Assembly: GCA_913058575.1 (NCBI GenBank)
Contig: CAJXRF010000007.1
Location: forward strand, 36,469-100,468
Direction: 5' to 3'
DNA from: an uncultured Bermanella sp.
GTDB taxonomy: Bacteria; Pseudomonadota; Gammaproteobacteria; Pseudomonadales; Oceanobacteraceae
DNA: 64,000 nucleotides
The first letter of the stretch is position 1. Each line of letters opens with the position of its first letter. Positions 18,259 through 28,596 of the stretch are shown piece by piece. A model generated the notes under the pieces. It was not told where the DNA came from. It searched no databases and worked only from the letters and a program-made list of their open reading frames with translations. The translations under genes and the position numbers were made by a program.

Positions 18259-20355
18259 ATGAAACACCCAAGTATTTTTAAAGCCTCACCTCTACTGGCC
18301 GCTTTGCTAATTGCAAATAACGCCCTCGCTCAAGAACAGGCCCAGGATAATAGCCCTGTTACTTTAGATACTGTAAAAGTAAACGCCGATTTTCGCGAAC
18401 TAGACTTACAACAAATCCCATCTGCCATTACCGTGGTAGGCGAAGATGACATCCAAAAGCGTAATGCCGACCACTTGGAAAGCATTTTATCTTTAGCGCC
18501 AAACGTCAACTACTCAGCGGGTGCCTCTCGTGGTCGATATTTTCAAATTCGTGGCATCGGTGAGCGCAGCCAGTTTGTAGACGCTGTCAACCCTTCCGTG
18601 GGCTTGATAATTGATGGCGTTGATATGACTGGCCTAGGCGGTGCAGCCACCCTGTTTGATGTACAGCAGGTTGAAATTTTACGGGGCCCTCAAGGCACTG
18701 CCTTTGGGGCCAATGCATTGGCTGGCGCCATCAACATTAAAAGCAAACAACCTACCAAAGAAACTGAAGGATATATTGAAGCAGAAGTAGGCAATTACGG
18801 TAAGCAAACCTTAGGTACCGCGGTATCAGGTCCGTTATCTAATAGTATTCAAGGTCGTTTTGCCATTAATAAAACTCTCTCTGATGGCTATATGGAAAAC
18901 GTACATTTAAATCGTGACGATACTAACAATATTGATGAAACAGTGGCACGAGCGCAATTGAATTGGCAGGCAAACAAAAATAATGACTTTAGCTTTTCTT
19001 TATTAAAAGCAGATATAGATAATGGCTATGATGCATTTAGCCTTGATAACAACCGCACCACTTATTCTGATGAGCCTGGAAAAGACACGCAAGACACTAC
19101 TTCCTCATCAATTAAGTGGGAAAACACCTCAAATGAATATTTCAACATTGGAATATTAGCCTCACACAATGAAAGCGATATCGTATATGCCTATGATGAA
19201 GATTGGGCTTTTGATGGCATCCATGTTGATGGCTACAACTCTAGAGATGAATATTTACGCGACTATCAACGCTCAAATATCGACATTCGATTACTTTCTA
19301 ATACTAAGAGTCGATTATTCGGAGGTAGCACGAGCTGGCTTGCAGGGACTTATATAGCCGATCGAAAAGAAGATCTAACTCGAAACTATTTTGGACAATT
19401 TACCAGTGTTCTTGAGCAGTCCTCATCCGCAATATATGGGCAACTTTCAAGTCAATTAAGTAACACCTTAACCCTAACTTACGGCCTTCGAGTAGAAGAA
19501 TGGAATAATACATATACGGACTCAAACAATACAGGGAGTGATGAAAACGAAACACTTTGGGGCGGAAAAATCACATTAGAATCTCTCATTACTATGAACC
19601 ACCTTGCTTATATATCACTAGCCAGAGGCTATAAAGCAGGAGGAGTAAACTCCGATGAGAGCATTTCAAATGATAATCGTACCTTTGAAACCGAGTTTAA
19701 TAATTCCCTCGAAATAGGTTTAAAATCTAGCCTATTAAATGATGAATTAACCACACGCATTGCGGCTTTTTATATTCAACGCAAGGACCAACAAGTTAAA
19801 GTTTCAGAAGCAATTACAGGCACCAATAATGCCATCTCCTTCAAAGAATATTATGACAACGCTACAGAAGGCCGAAACTATGGACTAGAGATCGAAAGTA
19901 ATTGGCAAGCTACTAAAACGATATCTTGGCAAGCTAGCGTAGGGTATTTAAATACTGAATTACTGGAATATAGCTACACTGATAAATACGGCACCTCCTA
20001 TAACAACGATGGTCGAGCCCAAGCTCACGCCCCAGAATATTCAATTGCCAGCAGCATTGATTTCAAAGCTACTCAAAATATAAGTCTAAACCTTGAAGTC
20101 GAAGCGAAAGATGAGTTCTATTTTTCAGACAGTCATGACGAAAAGTCAAAAGCTTATGCCTTGCTTCATGCTAGCGTCCGCTATATTAAAGATAACTTAG
20201 AACTTTCACTAAATGGACACAACTTAACCGACAAAGATTATGCCGTAAGAGGGTTTGGTTTTGGCAATGATCCTAGAAATGGATACAGTGACACACAACA
20301 CGTACAGTTAGGTGCCCCACGCTTAGTCAGTATAAGCGGCCGTTACAGTTTCTAA
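18259..20355 (+). CDS. TonB-dependent receptor, probably for thiamine
   Basis: About 698 residues. Signal peptide 1-25 (ends ALAQ), a TonB-box-like VTLDTVKVNA, plug domain (QIPSAITVVGEDDIQKR, IRGIGERSQF, DGVDMTG, EILRGPQGTAFGANALAGAINI), then a 22-strand barrel ending in the outer-membrane signature RYSF. Imports a substrate across the outer membrane using TonB-ExbBD energy. The TPP riboswitch in front and the thiamine-type genes after it make thiamine or a precursor the likely cargo. The ATG at 18259 is preferred to the track start at 18181 because it gives a proper signal peptide. Confidence 0.9.
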   Translation: MKHPSIFKASPLLAALLIANNALAQEQAQDNSPVTLDTVKVNADFRELDLQQIPSAITVVGEDDIQKRNADHLESILSLAPNVNYSAGASRGRYFQIRGIGERSQFVDAVNPSVGLIIDGVDMTGLGGAATLFDVQQVEILRGPQGTAFGANALAGAINIKSKQPTKETEGYIEAEVGNYGKQTLGTAVSGPLSNSIQGRFAINKTLSDGYMENVHLNRDDTNNIDETVARAQLNWQANKNNDFSFSLLKADIDNGYDAFSLDNNRTTYSDEPGKDTQDTTSSSIKWENTSNEYFNIGILASHNESDIVYAYDEDWAFDGIHVDGYNSRDEYLRDYQRSNIDIRLLSNTKSRLFGGSTSWLAGTYIADRKEDLTRNYFGQFTSVLEQSSSAIYGQLSSQLSNTLTLTYGLRVEEWNNTYTDSNNTGSDENETLWGGKITLESLITMNHLAYISLARGYKAGGVNSDESISNDNRTFETEFNNSLEIGLKSSLLNDELTTRIAAFYIQRKDQQVKVSEAITGTNNAISFKEYYDNATEGRNYGLEIESNWQATKTISWQASVGYLNTELLEYSYTDKYGTSYNNDGRAQAHAPEYSIASSIDFKATQNISLNLEVEAKDEFYFSDSHDEKSKAYALLHASVRYIKDNLELSLNGHNLTDKDYAVRGFGFGNDPRNGYSDTQHVQLGAPRLVSISGRYSF

Positions 20356-20378
20356 ACGCACTACTATAATTTAAGCCC

Positions 20379-20399
20379 ACTACCAGCGGGCATTTTTAT
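20379..20399 (+). terminator. weak attenuator-like hairpin
   Basis: GCCC-ACTACCAGC-GGGC followed by ATTTTTAT between the receptor and the YkoF-like gene. The 4-bp stem is short; it may partly reduce transcription of the inner-membrane genes relative to the receptor. Confidence 0.35.
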
Positions 20400-20413
20400 A
20401 AAAAGGATACAAA

Positions 20414-20695
20414 ATGGAATTATCTGTCGAAATAAGCAAATACCCTTTGGCAGATGATTACATCCCTGCCATCAAAAATTTCATAGAGCGCTTGCAAAAA
20501 ATCAATGGTTTAAGCGTTGTAGGTAACACCATGAGCACGCAAGTGTTTGGTGACTATGATCTTGTCATGGATACACTAAAAAACGAGATGCGCTATTCCT
20601 ACGAACAATACGGAAAAGCCATATTCGTTTGTAAGTTTATCGGCATGAATCTAGACCCCGCTCTTAACCCACACGATACAAAGACAGCCAATTAA
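20414..20695 (+). CDS. YkoF-like thiamine/HMP-binding protein
   Basis: 93 residues, similar to the YkoF/MTH1187 family (ferredoxin-like fold): MELSVEISKYPLADDYIPAIKNFIERL, with VFGDYDLVMDTLKNEM in the second half. B. subtilis YkoF binds thiamine and its pyrimidine precursor HMP. No signal peptide, so cytoplasmic. The TPP riboswitch and neighbours support a ligand-binding or transport-helper role. Confidence 0.8.
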   Translation: MELSVEISKYPLADDYIPAIKNFIERLQKINGLSVVGNTMSTQVFGDYDLVMDTLKNEMRYSYEQYGKAIFVCKFIGMNLDPALNPHDTKTAN

Positions 20696-20710
20696 GGTTA
20701 GATATATCAG

Positions 20711-21388
20711 ATGGACAGCTTAAATATTAGCAGCTCAGTAATAGAGTCATTTATACAAGGGGTTGTCAGTGACTCACTTGTCATGAGCTATTGGGAAGTA
20801 ATTGCCGCACTCCTAAGCCTTGTGTACTTAGTATTAGCCATGAAGCAAAACAGTTTGTGCTGGTACGCCGGCTTTGCCAGCACAGCCATCCTAAGTTGGC
20901 TGTTCTGGGATGCCAGTCTTTTAATGGAGTCAGCTTTAAATATTTACTACCTAGCCATGGCCATTTACGGCTGGTACATGTGGAATTATGGTGGGAAACA
21001 TCAGCAATCAGACAATAGCAAGCTAACCATTAGCACATGGAGCTTAAAGCAGCACGCACTGGCTATTTCTGGGGTTACATTTCTAAGCTTAATTTCAGGT
21101 TTTTTATTAACCAACAACACGGGTGCCGCCCTACCCTATCTAGATTCATTCACCACCTGGGGCGCGGTACTCACCACCTATATGGTGGCTAAAAAAATTC
21201 TCGAGAATTGGATCTATTGGATCGTCATCGATTTGCTGGCAACTTACATGTATGCCGACCGAAATTTAAACGTATTGGCGCTACAAATGTTTATTTTCGT
21301 TATTATGTGCTTTTTTGGTTTCAAATCTTGGTTAATCACTTATCGTCAGCAGCTCCCTGTAAACACCGCCGTCAACACAGCAAATTAA
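20711..21388 (+). CDS. PnuC-family transporter, PnuT-like (thiamine)
   Basis: 225 residues, seven membrane segments. WEVIAALLSLVYLVLAMKQNSLCWYAGFASTAILSWLFWDASLLMESALNIYYLAMAIYGWYMW is the PnuC-family core; these facilitators move vitamins and rely on intracellular phosphorylation for trapping. The TPP riboswitch and downstream kinase favour thiamine (PnuT) over nicotinamide riboside (PnuC). Confidence 0.86.
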   Translation: MDSLNISSSVIESFIQGVVSDSLVMSYWEVIAALLSLVYLVLAMKQNSLCWYAGFASTAILSWLFWDASLLMESALNIYYLAMAIYGWYMWNYGGKHQQSDNSKLTISTWSLKQHALAISGVTFLSLISGFLLTNNTGAALPYLDSFTTWGAVLTTYMVAKKILENWIYWIVIDLLATYMYADRNLNVLALQMFIFVIMCFFGFKSWLITYRQQLPVNTAVNTAN

Positions 21389-21391
21389 TTA

Positions 21392-22294
21392 ATGAATACA
21401 CAGACCATAAGTAAAATTTTAGAAGATTGGTCTTTGTGGCCGAACATCTGCTCTGAACAACCCTGTTTAGAGCAACTAACGCCATTAATTGACGGACTCA
21501 CCAACAGCAATTGGCTGCTCGAAGTGAAAAGTAAACAAGATGCCTCTTCCCAGCACTATGTTATTCGCATTAATGCCACCAACAACTTAGCTTTAAAATT
21601 AAACCGTCAAACTGAATGGGATATGCACCAAAGCATTTCTAACTATGGTATTTGCCCGGCCTATTTATATCGACATCCAAGTGACATTTATTGGATTAGA
21701 CCATTTTTAAAAACTCACACCCTTGAATCCACATTAAGCCAAAATAAAAACTTCATAACCTCTGACTTTTTAAAGGTGATCGCCAGTCACTTTAAAACCG
21801 TACACAGTACGCCCATATCCAACAGCTGGCCTAAAATTATTTACCCTGAACTCATAGAGCACTATTGGCAACAAATAGAAATAAAACAAAACAATAATAA
21901 AGAAAGTTTAGAAGACGCTCTGAAAAGTAATTTAACAAACCTTAAAGAAGCGTTAAAAATAAAATTACCAAACACAAACTTTACACCATGTTTATGTCAT
22001 ATGGACCCTAATCCCAGCAACTGGATTTTAAATGAACGCGAACTACACCTGATCGACTGGGAATACGCAGCACTTGGAAATAAAGTTTGGGACTTAGCGG
22101 TTTTTAGTGATACCTGCCATTTAAATGCAGACCAAATGGATTTATTACTCAAGCATTATCAAGGTATCGACCAGCAGCAATTAGACATGGCCCGAATGCA
22201 AATGACATACTTATCGACATTATGGTATTACGTACAAGGGCACTTAACGAACAGTCAATTAGCAAAACAACTTAACACCCTGCTGAAAGCCTAA
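21392..22294 (+). CDS. aminoglycoside phosphotransferase-fold kinase, probably thiamine kinase
   Basis: 300 residues of the APH/choline-kinase fold. The catalytic loop is CHMDPNPSNWIL and the metal-binding LIDWEYAALGNKVWDLAVF follows. Begins 3 bases after the permease stop. With a PnuT-type facilitator the kinase would trap thiamine as thiamine monophosphate, like ThiK; a TMP kinase elsewhere would complete TPP. Choline kinase is the main alternative, less likely in this context. Confidence 0.82.
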   Translation: MNTQTISKILEDWSLWPNICSEQPCLEQLTPLIDGLTNSNWLLEVKSKQDASSQHYVIRINATNNLALKLNRQTEWDMHQSISNYGICPAYLYRHPSDIYWIRPFLKTHTLESTLSQNKNFITSDFLKVIASHFKTVHSTPISNSWPKIIYPELIEHYWQQIEIKQNNNKESLEDALKSNLTNLKEALKIKLPNTNFTPCLCHMDPNPSNWILNERELHLIDWEYAALGNKVWDLAVFSDTCHLNADQMDLLLKHYQGIDQQQLDMARMQMTYLSTLWYYVQGHLTNSQLAKQLNTLLKA

Positions 22295-22305
22295 ACCAAG
22301 AATAG

Positions 22306-22342
22306 AAACTAAAAAGCCAGCATGTAGCAGACCTTTTAGTTT
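22306..22342. terminator. inverted repeat between convergent kinase and dcd
   Basis: AAACTAAAA / TTTTAGTTT, 9 bp with a loop of about 19 bases. AT-rich and weak, but correctly placed between convergent genes. Confidence 0.4.
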
Positions 22343-22365
22343 AACAAACAAGCTGATTTTACTGG

Positions 22366-22947
22366 CTAGTCATCGCCCATACGAGAGGAAATGGCACCTT
22401 GTTGATTTTTATATTTAGCATTCACCCTAGAGCAATAAGGTCGATTAGCTGGATTGGATAGCGTTTCAAAGCTTAACGCACAAATGATCATTTCAGGTTT
22501 CAATGCCAATGGCATTTTGCCTAAATTGTAAAATTCCAATACTACCTGCCCCTTCCAACCGGGATCAATTCTCCCGGCAGTAACATGCACCATCAAGCCT
22601 AAACGGGCCAAGCTAGAACGACCATCAAGCCAACCCACCAAATTATCTGGAATTTCCACCGACTCAAACGTAGAGCCCAATACCAATTCCCCTGGATGTA
22701 TAAAAAAGGCGCCGTCATCTTCAATGACAATCTCTTTTCCCATCACAGTATCGATGTCTTTATTTAACTGCTCTCGCTCACCTGACAAATCCAGGAAAGG
22801 CACTGAATTATTACTAAAAACACGGAAACTATTGGCCAAACGCAAATCCACACTAATACCCGAAATGGCACTCACATCGGGTTGCGGAGTCAGCTTAATT
22901 TGGCCACTTTCCAAGGCCAATTCGATATCACCATCACTTAAACGCAT
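22366..22947 (-). CDS. dcd: dCTP deaminase
   Basis: 193 residues, same length as E. coli Dcd. Converts dCTP to dUTP, the main route to dTTP in these bacteria. [35 protein letters not shown] and the catalytic glutamate in [11 protein letters not shown] are visible. Diverges from tmcA with only about 70 bases between starts. Confidence 0.96.
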   Translation of the reverse strand: MRLSDGDIELALESGQIKLTPQPDVSAISGISVDLRLANSFRVFSNNSVPFLDLSGEREQLNKDIDTVMGKEIVIEDDGAFFIHPGELVLGSTFESVEIPDNLVGWLDGRSSLARLGLMVHVTAGRIDPGWKGQVVLEFYNLGKMPLALKPEMIICALSFETLSNPANRPYCSRVNAKYKNQQGAISSRMGDD

Positions 22948-23020
22948 GCAAAGCCTACAAACTTGGATACAATTGGCGCGATTCTATCAGATCTTTACAA
23001 CCCGAGTAACAGCAACCTCT

Positions 23021-25030
23021 ATGCATATCTGGCTCAACTTATTAAGCACCCTTTCTCGCTTGGCCGTCAAGCAAGGTCATCGACAAGTGGTTATTTTAGC
23101 GGGCGAGCAAGAATGGGCTTGGCAAAAAATATCACCTTGGCTAAACAATCAACCAAACAACATCATTATTAGCACTGATTGCCCTACACACATTAATGGG
23201 CTGCGCCTTAAAACCAACAAACCCAATACCCTATTGGGTTACGAATCTCAAAACATTGTATTTAACGCACATGATGGCCTTTACCCTGATGCCCTAACGG
23301 CCATATCAGGCACATTGCAAGCAGGAGGGTTATTTTTCTTGCTGTGCCCGCCCCTCAAACAGTGGCCCAAATATAGCGATGACTTTGCCAATAAACGTAG
23401 CCCATTCAATAGCCATAAATCTCCTAACCCAGTTAATAACTGCCGCACCATCAATCGCTTAATAGATAAAGCCACCCTTCATGGGGCACACATCTATGAG
23501 CAAAATTCTGAAGCCCCAAGCAAGCCGGCAATTAAATTTGAAAAAGATGTACACAAGCAAAGCAATTGGCACACACCTACAGAGCTAACAGCTGACCAAC
23601 AACAAGTATTAACCGACATTAGCGCTAGTTTTACAGCCAAGCAGCCATTTTGCCACGTCATAACCAGCGATCGCGGCCGAGGGAAATCCCACCTTGTTGG
23701 CAAACTGATCTTAGAACACATAAGAACGAATCCAGATAACGGTATAAATTATTATATATGCGCGCCCACAAAAGCTGCAAGCGTCGCCACTTATAAGGCC
23801 CTTAACGAAAGCCAGCAGCTCATGAACAGGGTTAATCTGGCGTTTATTGCCCCAGAGGATGTACTTGGCACGGTTAAAGAAAATGACGTAATTATCATTG
23901 ATGAAGCCGCCAGCTTACCCATGGGGTTTTTAATAAAGTGCAGCATTGGCTTCAATAAAATCGTATTTGCTAGCACCACTCACGGCTATGAAGGCACTGG
24001 CAAGGGGTTTCAAATTCGTTTTTTTAAGCACCTAAACTCGCCTTCCTGCCACCACAAACCCCAGTATCACACAATCAATACACCGGTTAGATACGCCCAA
24101 AACGACCCTCTTGAAAACTGGTTATTCGATGCCTTCTGTTTAGACAGCGAACCCAGTGACGCCCCCTACACGAACAACTTAGCGTCAGGGGCAAGCACTG
24201 AATTGCTAAGCCAAGATAGGCTGTCAAATGATGAGGGTCTTTTAAAAGAAGTGTTTGGCTTGCTTATTCAAGCTCATTATCAAACCCGGCCAAGTGACTT
24301 ACGCGACATACTAGACGCCCCTGATTTTAAATTATTCGGTTTGTTCAGCCAGTCGCAAGGCACTCGAAAAACATTGCTATCAGTTTGCTTAATCAGTATT
24401 GAAGGCCCCATCTTTGACACTGAAAACCAACAAGATATTCAGCAAGCCATTCTTAAGGGCGTCAGACGCCCAAAGGGGCATCTAATGCCGCAAGTTTTAT
24501 CGCATCACTTAGCCATCAAAGAAGCCCTTAATCTAACGGGGGCTCGAATCGTACGCATTGCAACACCACCAAATTTCCAAAACACCAATTTGGCAAGCCA
24601 ATTACTCACCCAGCTAAGTGAAAAGCTTCGCTATCAAGGCATCGATTATTTAGGGTCAAGCTTTGCAAACACCCCAGACGTAAGCGCTTTTTGGAGTAAG
24701 AATGGCTTCAGCATTGTAAGAGTTGGCAGCAAACAAGACGGCGCTAGCGGCACCCATTCAGCCATGGTATTGAAAGGCTTATCTTCTTTAGGCATCGCAC
24801 TACACAATAAAGCGCTAGAAATTTATCAAAGCTCTCAAAATACAATCCAAACAAAAGATGATTTGTCGGCTCACGAAAACTTGCAGCTTTCTTTATTTAC
24901 CCAACATATGGGTAGCTATGAAAGTGCCAAACAAATTCTGTCTCGGTGTCATAAATTCCCTTATCCCTTCCCTAAAAAAGCCCACCTAGAATTCAAACAA
25001 CAAGTGAAAGCCTGGCTTGAAGTGTTCTAA
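23021..25030 (+). CDS. tmcA: tRNA(Met) cytidine acetyltransferase
   Basis: About 669 residues from ATG 23021; the track ORF begins about 100 codons too early, inside dcd on the other strand. Makes N4-acetylcytidine at wobble C34 of elongator tRNA-Met using acetyl-CoA and ATP. Domains: N-terminal DUF1726-like, RecD-type ATPase with Walker A SDRGRGKSHLV and Walker B IIIDEAASLP, GNAT acetyltransferase (about 370-530) and C-terminal tRNA-binding part. E. coli TmcA is 671 residues. Confidence 0.93.
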   Translation: MHIWLNLLSTLSRLAVKQGHRQVVILAGEQEWAWQKISPWLNNQPNNIIISTDCPTHINGLRLKTNKPNTLLGYESQNIVFNAHDGLYPDALTAISGTLQAGGLFFLLCPPLKQWPKYSDDFANKRSPFNSHKSPNPVNNCRTINRLIDKATLHGAHIYEQNSEAPSKPAIKFEKDVHKQSNWHTPTELTADQQQVLTDISASFTAKQPFCHVITSDRGRGKSHLVGKLILEHIRTNPDNGINYYICAPTKAASVATYKALNESQQLMNRVNLAFIAPEDVLGTVKENDVIIIDEAASLPMGFLIKCSIGFNKIVFASTTHGYEGTGKGFQIRFFKHLNSPSCHHKPQYHTINTPVRYAQNDPLENWLFDAFCLDSEPSDAPYTNNLASGASTELLSQDRLSNDEGLLKEVFGLLIQAHYQTRPSDLRDILDAPDFKLFGLFSQSQGTRKTLLSVCLISIEGPIFDTENQQDIQQAILKGVRRPKGHLMPQVLSHHLAIKEALNLTGARIVRIATPPNFQNTNLASQLLTQLSEKLRYQGIDYLGSSFANTPDVSAFWSKNGFSIVRVGSKQDGASGTHSAMVLKGLSSLGIALHNKALEIYQSSQNTIQTKDDLSAHENLQLSLFTQHMGSYESAKQILSRCHKFPYPFPKKAHLEFKQQVKAWLEVF

Positions 25031-25041
25031 CGGTTGAATGT

Positions 25042-25080
25042 AAAAAGCCCCGGCATTTTCATAATGCAGGGGCTTTAAAA
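25042..25080. terminator. bidirectional terminator tmcA / apbC
   Basis: AAAGCCCC-G-GCATT-TTCAT-AATGC-A-GGGGCTTT, a two-part stem with A and T runs on the flanks, between convergent genes. Confidence 0.85.
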
Positions 25081-25119
25081 TAAGCGCACTAACAATAGGG
25101 CCGTCTATGAGCCAGTAAA

Positions 25120-26208
25120 CTAATCGTGACTAATTTCTATATTAGGTACCTGTACATTTTTCAAGACACTTAAACGGGCCGCCAAATTTCTAGCCGTATT
25201 ACGATACATAACGGCCACCTCCCCCTCTTCATCGTGTGCCACTACAGGCAAGCCACTGTCACTTTGTTCTCTGATGTATTTAGACAAAGGCAAAGCCCCT
25301 AGAATTTCTGTGCCGAATTCCTGTGCTATTTTTTGCGCACCGCCTTCACCAAAAATATGTTCTACATGCCCGCAATTTCCGCAAATATGAATCGACATAT
25401 TTTCTACAATCCCCAACACTGGAATATTCACTTTATTAAACATTTCAATGCCCTTCTTGGCATCTAGCAAAGCAATGTCTTGAGGCGTGGTTACCACCAC
25501 AGACGCCGATACTGGAATTTTTTGCGATAATGTAAGCTGTATGTCTCCCGTACCTGGTGGCATATCCACCACAAGGTAATCCAAGTCATCCCAAACGGTT
25601 TGCATAATAAGCTGCTGTAAAGCTCCACTCACCATAGGGCCACGCCATACTAAAGGCGTACTTTCGGTAATCATATAAGCCATAGACATGGTCTGTAAGC
25701 CTTGCGCCATAACTGGTTTAAAAAACTTCTCGTTCACCGTTTCAGGTCGAGTACCATCTGCCACCCCCAGCAACATCGCCAAAGATGGTCCGTAAATATC
25801 AGCATCTAATATACCTACTCGTGCTCCGTCTTTGGCTAGGGCCAGCGCCAAATTCACCGAAGTAGTCGATTTACCAACCCCCCCTTTACCGGAAGCCACA
25901 GCCACAATGTTCTTAACATTTTTTATATTGGCTAAATTTTCATGGGCCTTATGGGATTCAACTTGCCAATCGACATTGACCGTTGCCTGATCGACTTCAT
26001 CAATATTCTCAATGGCCATTTTAAGCATTTGCCCAATACCATGTTTTAAATGCTCACTGGGGTACTTAAGGTTAACCTCCAGCAGCACTTCATCCCCATG
26101 CACTTCAAGCTTGCTAATGGCATTCGCAGCAAACAAATCCATTCCCAAATAAGGGTCTTGGTACCCTTTAACTGCTTGTTCTACTGCATTTAACAAAGAA
26201 TCTGACAT
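25120..26208 (-). CDS. apbC: iron-sulfur cluster carrier protein ApbC/Mrp
   Basis: 362 residues. N-terminal DUF59-like domain (1-85), then the ParA-type ATPase: deviant Walker A GKGGVGKSTTSVNLA, DMPPGTGD, and the cluster-binding CGNC near the C-terminus. Delivers 4Fe-4S clusters to apo-proteins. Divergent from metG, the same arrangement as E. coli. Confidence 0.95.
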   Translation of the reverse strand: MSDSLLNAVEQAVKGYQDPYLGMDLFAANAISKLEVHGDEVLLEVNLKYPSEHLKHGIGQMLKMAIENIDEVDQATVNVDWQVESHKAHENLANIKNVKNIVAVASGKGGVGKSTTSVNLALALAKDGARVGILDADIYGPSLAMLLGVADGTRPETVNEKFFKPVMAQGLQTMSMAYMITESTPLVWRGPMVSGALQQLIMQTVWDDLDYLVVDMPPGTGDIQLTLSQKIPVSASVVVTTPQDIALLDAKKGIEMFNKVNIPVLGIVENMSIHICGNCGHVEHIFGEGGAQKIAQEFGTEILGALPLSKYIREQSDSGLPVVAHDEEGEVAVMYRNTARNLAARLSVLKNVQVPNIEISHD

Positions 26209-26453
26209 AACTCGCCTTACCTAAACCCAAGTAATTTTGTCGGACTTTATCATTTTAGCGCCCAATAGGTCATCTCAAATCCCCTATTAAACACACAATT
26301 CTATTTAACCCACCCTTACGGAGCGCTCAAAAAGTGCAGTATTTGCTGTAGAAATCCCCTATATGGCCAAGCCCTTTCCTGATATATTACGCGCATTCAA
26401 AACGAGCGAAATTGGCTCAGTTTCCACATCAGCTTTCAAATTAAGAGTGATTC

Positions 26454-28484
26454 ATGCGTCGCATCCTTGTCACCAGTGCCCTCCCCTATGCAAACGGCCC
26501 TATTCATCTCGGCCACATGCTCGAATACATACAAACCGACATATGGGTACGCTTCCAACAATCTCGTGGCAATCAATGTAGCTATGTATGTGCCGATGAT
26601 GCCCATGGCACGGCTATTATGTTGCGCGCTCAAAAGGAAGGCGTAACGCCAGAGCAACAAATAGCCAACGTACAAGCAGAACACGAAAAAGATTTTGCTG
26701 AATTCATGATCAACTTCAATAACTTCGGCTCAACCCATAGCGAAGAAAATCGCCTGTTGTCTGCCAACATTTATAACAAGCTAAAAGAAAACGGACATAT
26801 CAATGTTCGCGGAATTAAGCAGCTCTTTGACCCAGAAAAAGAAATGTTCCTAGCCGATCGTTATGTAAAAGGCGAATGTCCTAAATGTGGCACACTCGAT
26901 CAATACGGCGATAACTGCGAAAGCTGTGGCGCGACCTATAACGCATCTGAACTAAAAAACCCTATTTCGGTTATGTCTGGTGCTACGCCCATTGAAAAAG
27001 AGTCCGAACACTATTTCTTTAAACTACCCGAGTTCCAATCTTTCCTTCAGGAATGGACACGCTCTGGCACCCTTCAAAAAGAAGTGGCAAACAAACTAGG
27101 TGAATGGGTCGATAACGATTTAAAAGAGTGGGATATCAGTCGCGACGCGCCCTATTTTGGATTTGAAATTCCAGACGCCCCTGGCAAGTATTTTTATGTA
27201 TGGCTAGATGCTCCTATCGGATACATGGCCAGTTTCAAGCAGCTGTGTGATCGCACTGACGGTTTAGAATTCGACGATTACTGGAAGCCTGGCAGTGACA
27301 CCGAGGTTTATCATTTCATCGGTAAAGACATTATTAATTTTCACGCTTTATTTTGGCCAGCCATGTTACACAGCGCCGGTTACCGTACACCAAGTGCGGT
27401 TTGGGCTCATGGCTACGTCATGGTAAATGGTGCGAAAATGTCAAAATCTCGCGGCACTTTCATTAAGGCCCGTACCTATTTAGATCATTTCCAGCCTGAG
27501 TATTTACGCTATTACTACGCAGCCAAATTAAACAGTCGCGTAGACGATTTCGATTTAAATCTTGAAGACTTCGCGCAACGCGTCAATTCTGATCTTGTGG
27601 GTAAAGTCATCAATATCGCCAGTCGCTGTGCTGGCTTTGTTAAAAAAGCAGGAGGAAAGTTAGCTCCCCAACTACCTGACCAACACCTTCTTGACGACGC
27701 CATCAGTAAAGGCGACATAATCGCTCAGTATTATGAAGATCGTGAATACGGCAAAGCCATTCGTGAAATCATTGCCTTAGCTGATATCGCCAATGAGTAC
27801 ATTCACGAAAAAGAACCTTGGGCACTGGCCAAGCAAGAAGGCAAACAAGACGAAGTTTTGGGCATTTGCTCATTAGGAATTAACCTGTTCCGCCAACTGG
27901 TCACTTACCTTGCCCCCGTTTTACCTGCCATGTCAGAAAATGTAACGGCATTTTTAAATGTTAATGATTTAAATTGGGATAGCCGCACCGCTATCCTAAC
28001 GGACCACAGCATTAACAAGTTTAAAGCCCTTATGACCCGAGTAGAAAAAGATAAAATTGAAGCCATGGTAGAGAAGGAAAAGGCCGATGCGCAGCTTGAA
28101 GCGGCCAGCACTCCTGAACCTAACAACACCTCAGGTTTAAGTGAACCCATTTGTGACGAAATCGATTTTGAAGACTTCGCCAAAGTCGACCTTCGCATTG
28201 CAAAAATCATTGAGGCTCAGCATGTTAAAGGCGCGGGGAAATTGCTGCAGCTAACCCTAGATGTAGGCGAAGGAAAAACTCGAAATATATTATCTGGCAT
28301 CAAATCCGCTTATCAACCTGAAGATTTAACAGGAAAGCTAACCGTGGTGGTGGCCAACCTTAAACCTCGTAAAATGAAATTTGGGGTCTCAGAAGGCATG
28401 GTTCTAGCCGCAGGACCTGGTGGAAAAGAGCTTTGGTTGCTTGAACCTCATGACGGTGCTCAGCCAGGCATGCGGGTGATGTAA
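26454..28484 (+). CDS. metG: methionyl-tRNA synthetase
   Basis: 676 residues, long dimeric form. Class I motifs: HIGH variant in [11 protein letters not shown] and KMSKS in [11 protein letters not shown]. The knuckle CPKC...CESC binds zinc. C-terminal EMAP-II-like tRNA-binding domain (about 570-676, [17 protein letters not shown]). Charges initiator and elongator tRNA-Met; tmcA close by modifies elongator tRNA-Met. Confidence 0.97.
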   Translation: MRRILVTSALPYANGPIHLGHMLEYIQTDIWVRFQQSRGNQCSYVCADDAHGTAIMLRAQKEGVTPEQQIANVQAEHEKDFAEFMINFNNFGSTHSEENRLLSANIYNKLKENGHINVRGIKQLFDPEKEMFLADRYVKGECPKCGTLDQYGDNCESCGATYNASELKNPISVMSGATPIEKESEHYFFKLPEFQSFLQEWTRSGTLQKEVANKLGEWVDNDLKEWDISRDAPYFGFEIPDAPGKYFYVWLDAPIGYMASFKQLCDRTDGLEFDDYWKPGSDTEVYHFIGKDIINFHALFWPAMLHSAGYRTPSAVWAHGYVMVNGAKMSKSRGTFIKARTYLDHFQPEYLRYYYAAKLNSRVDDFDLNLEDFAQRVNSDLVGKVINIASRCAGFVKKAGGKLAPQLPDQHLLDDAISKGDIIAQYYEDREYGKAIREIIALADIANEYIHEKEPWALAKQEGKQDEVLGICSLGINLFRQLVTYLAPVLPAMSENVTAFLNVNDLNWDSRTAILTDHSINKFKALMTRVEKDKIEAMVEKEKADAQLEAASTPEPNNTSGLSEPICDEIDFEDFAKVDLRIAKIIEAQHVKGAGKLLQLTLDVGEGKTRNILSGIKSAYQPEDLTGKLTVVVANLKPRKMKFGVSEGMVLAAGPGGKELWLLEPHDGAQPGMRVM

Positions 28485-28500
28485 AGCTAAACCGGTTGTA

Positions 28501-28539
28501 CCGGCGCCCTCCTTTTGTTTATTAAAAGGAGGGCGCCGG
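28501..28539. terminator. 16-bp perfect GC-rich hairpin after metG
   Basis: CCGGCGCCCTCCTTTT and AAAAGGAGGGCGCCGG, fully complementary, loop GTTTATT. Exceptionally strong but not followed by a T run. Could terminate, protect the mRNA 3' end, or be a dispersed palindromic element. Confidence 0.7.
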
Positions 28540-28596
28540 AAACACTCCTCCTAAAACAAACTACAATTAACCTAACCCCTCACAACAGCAATCCCT

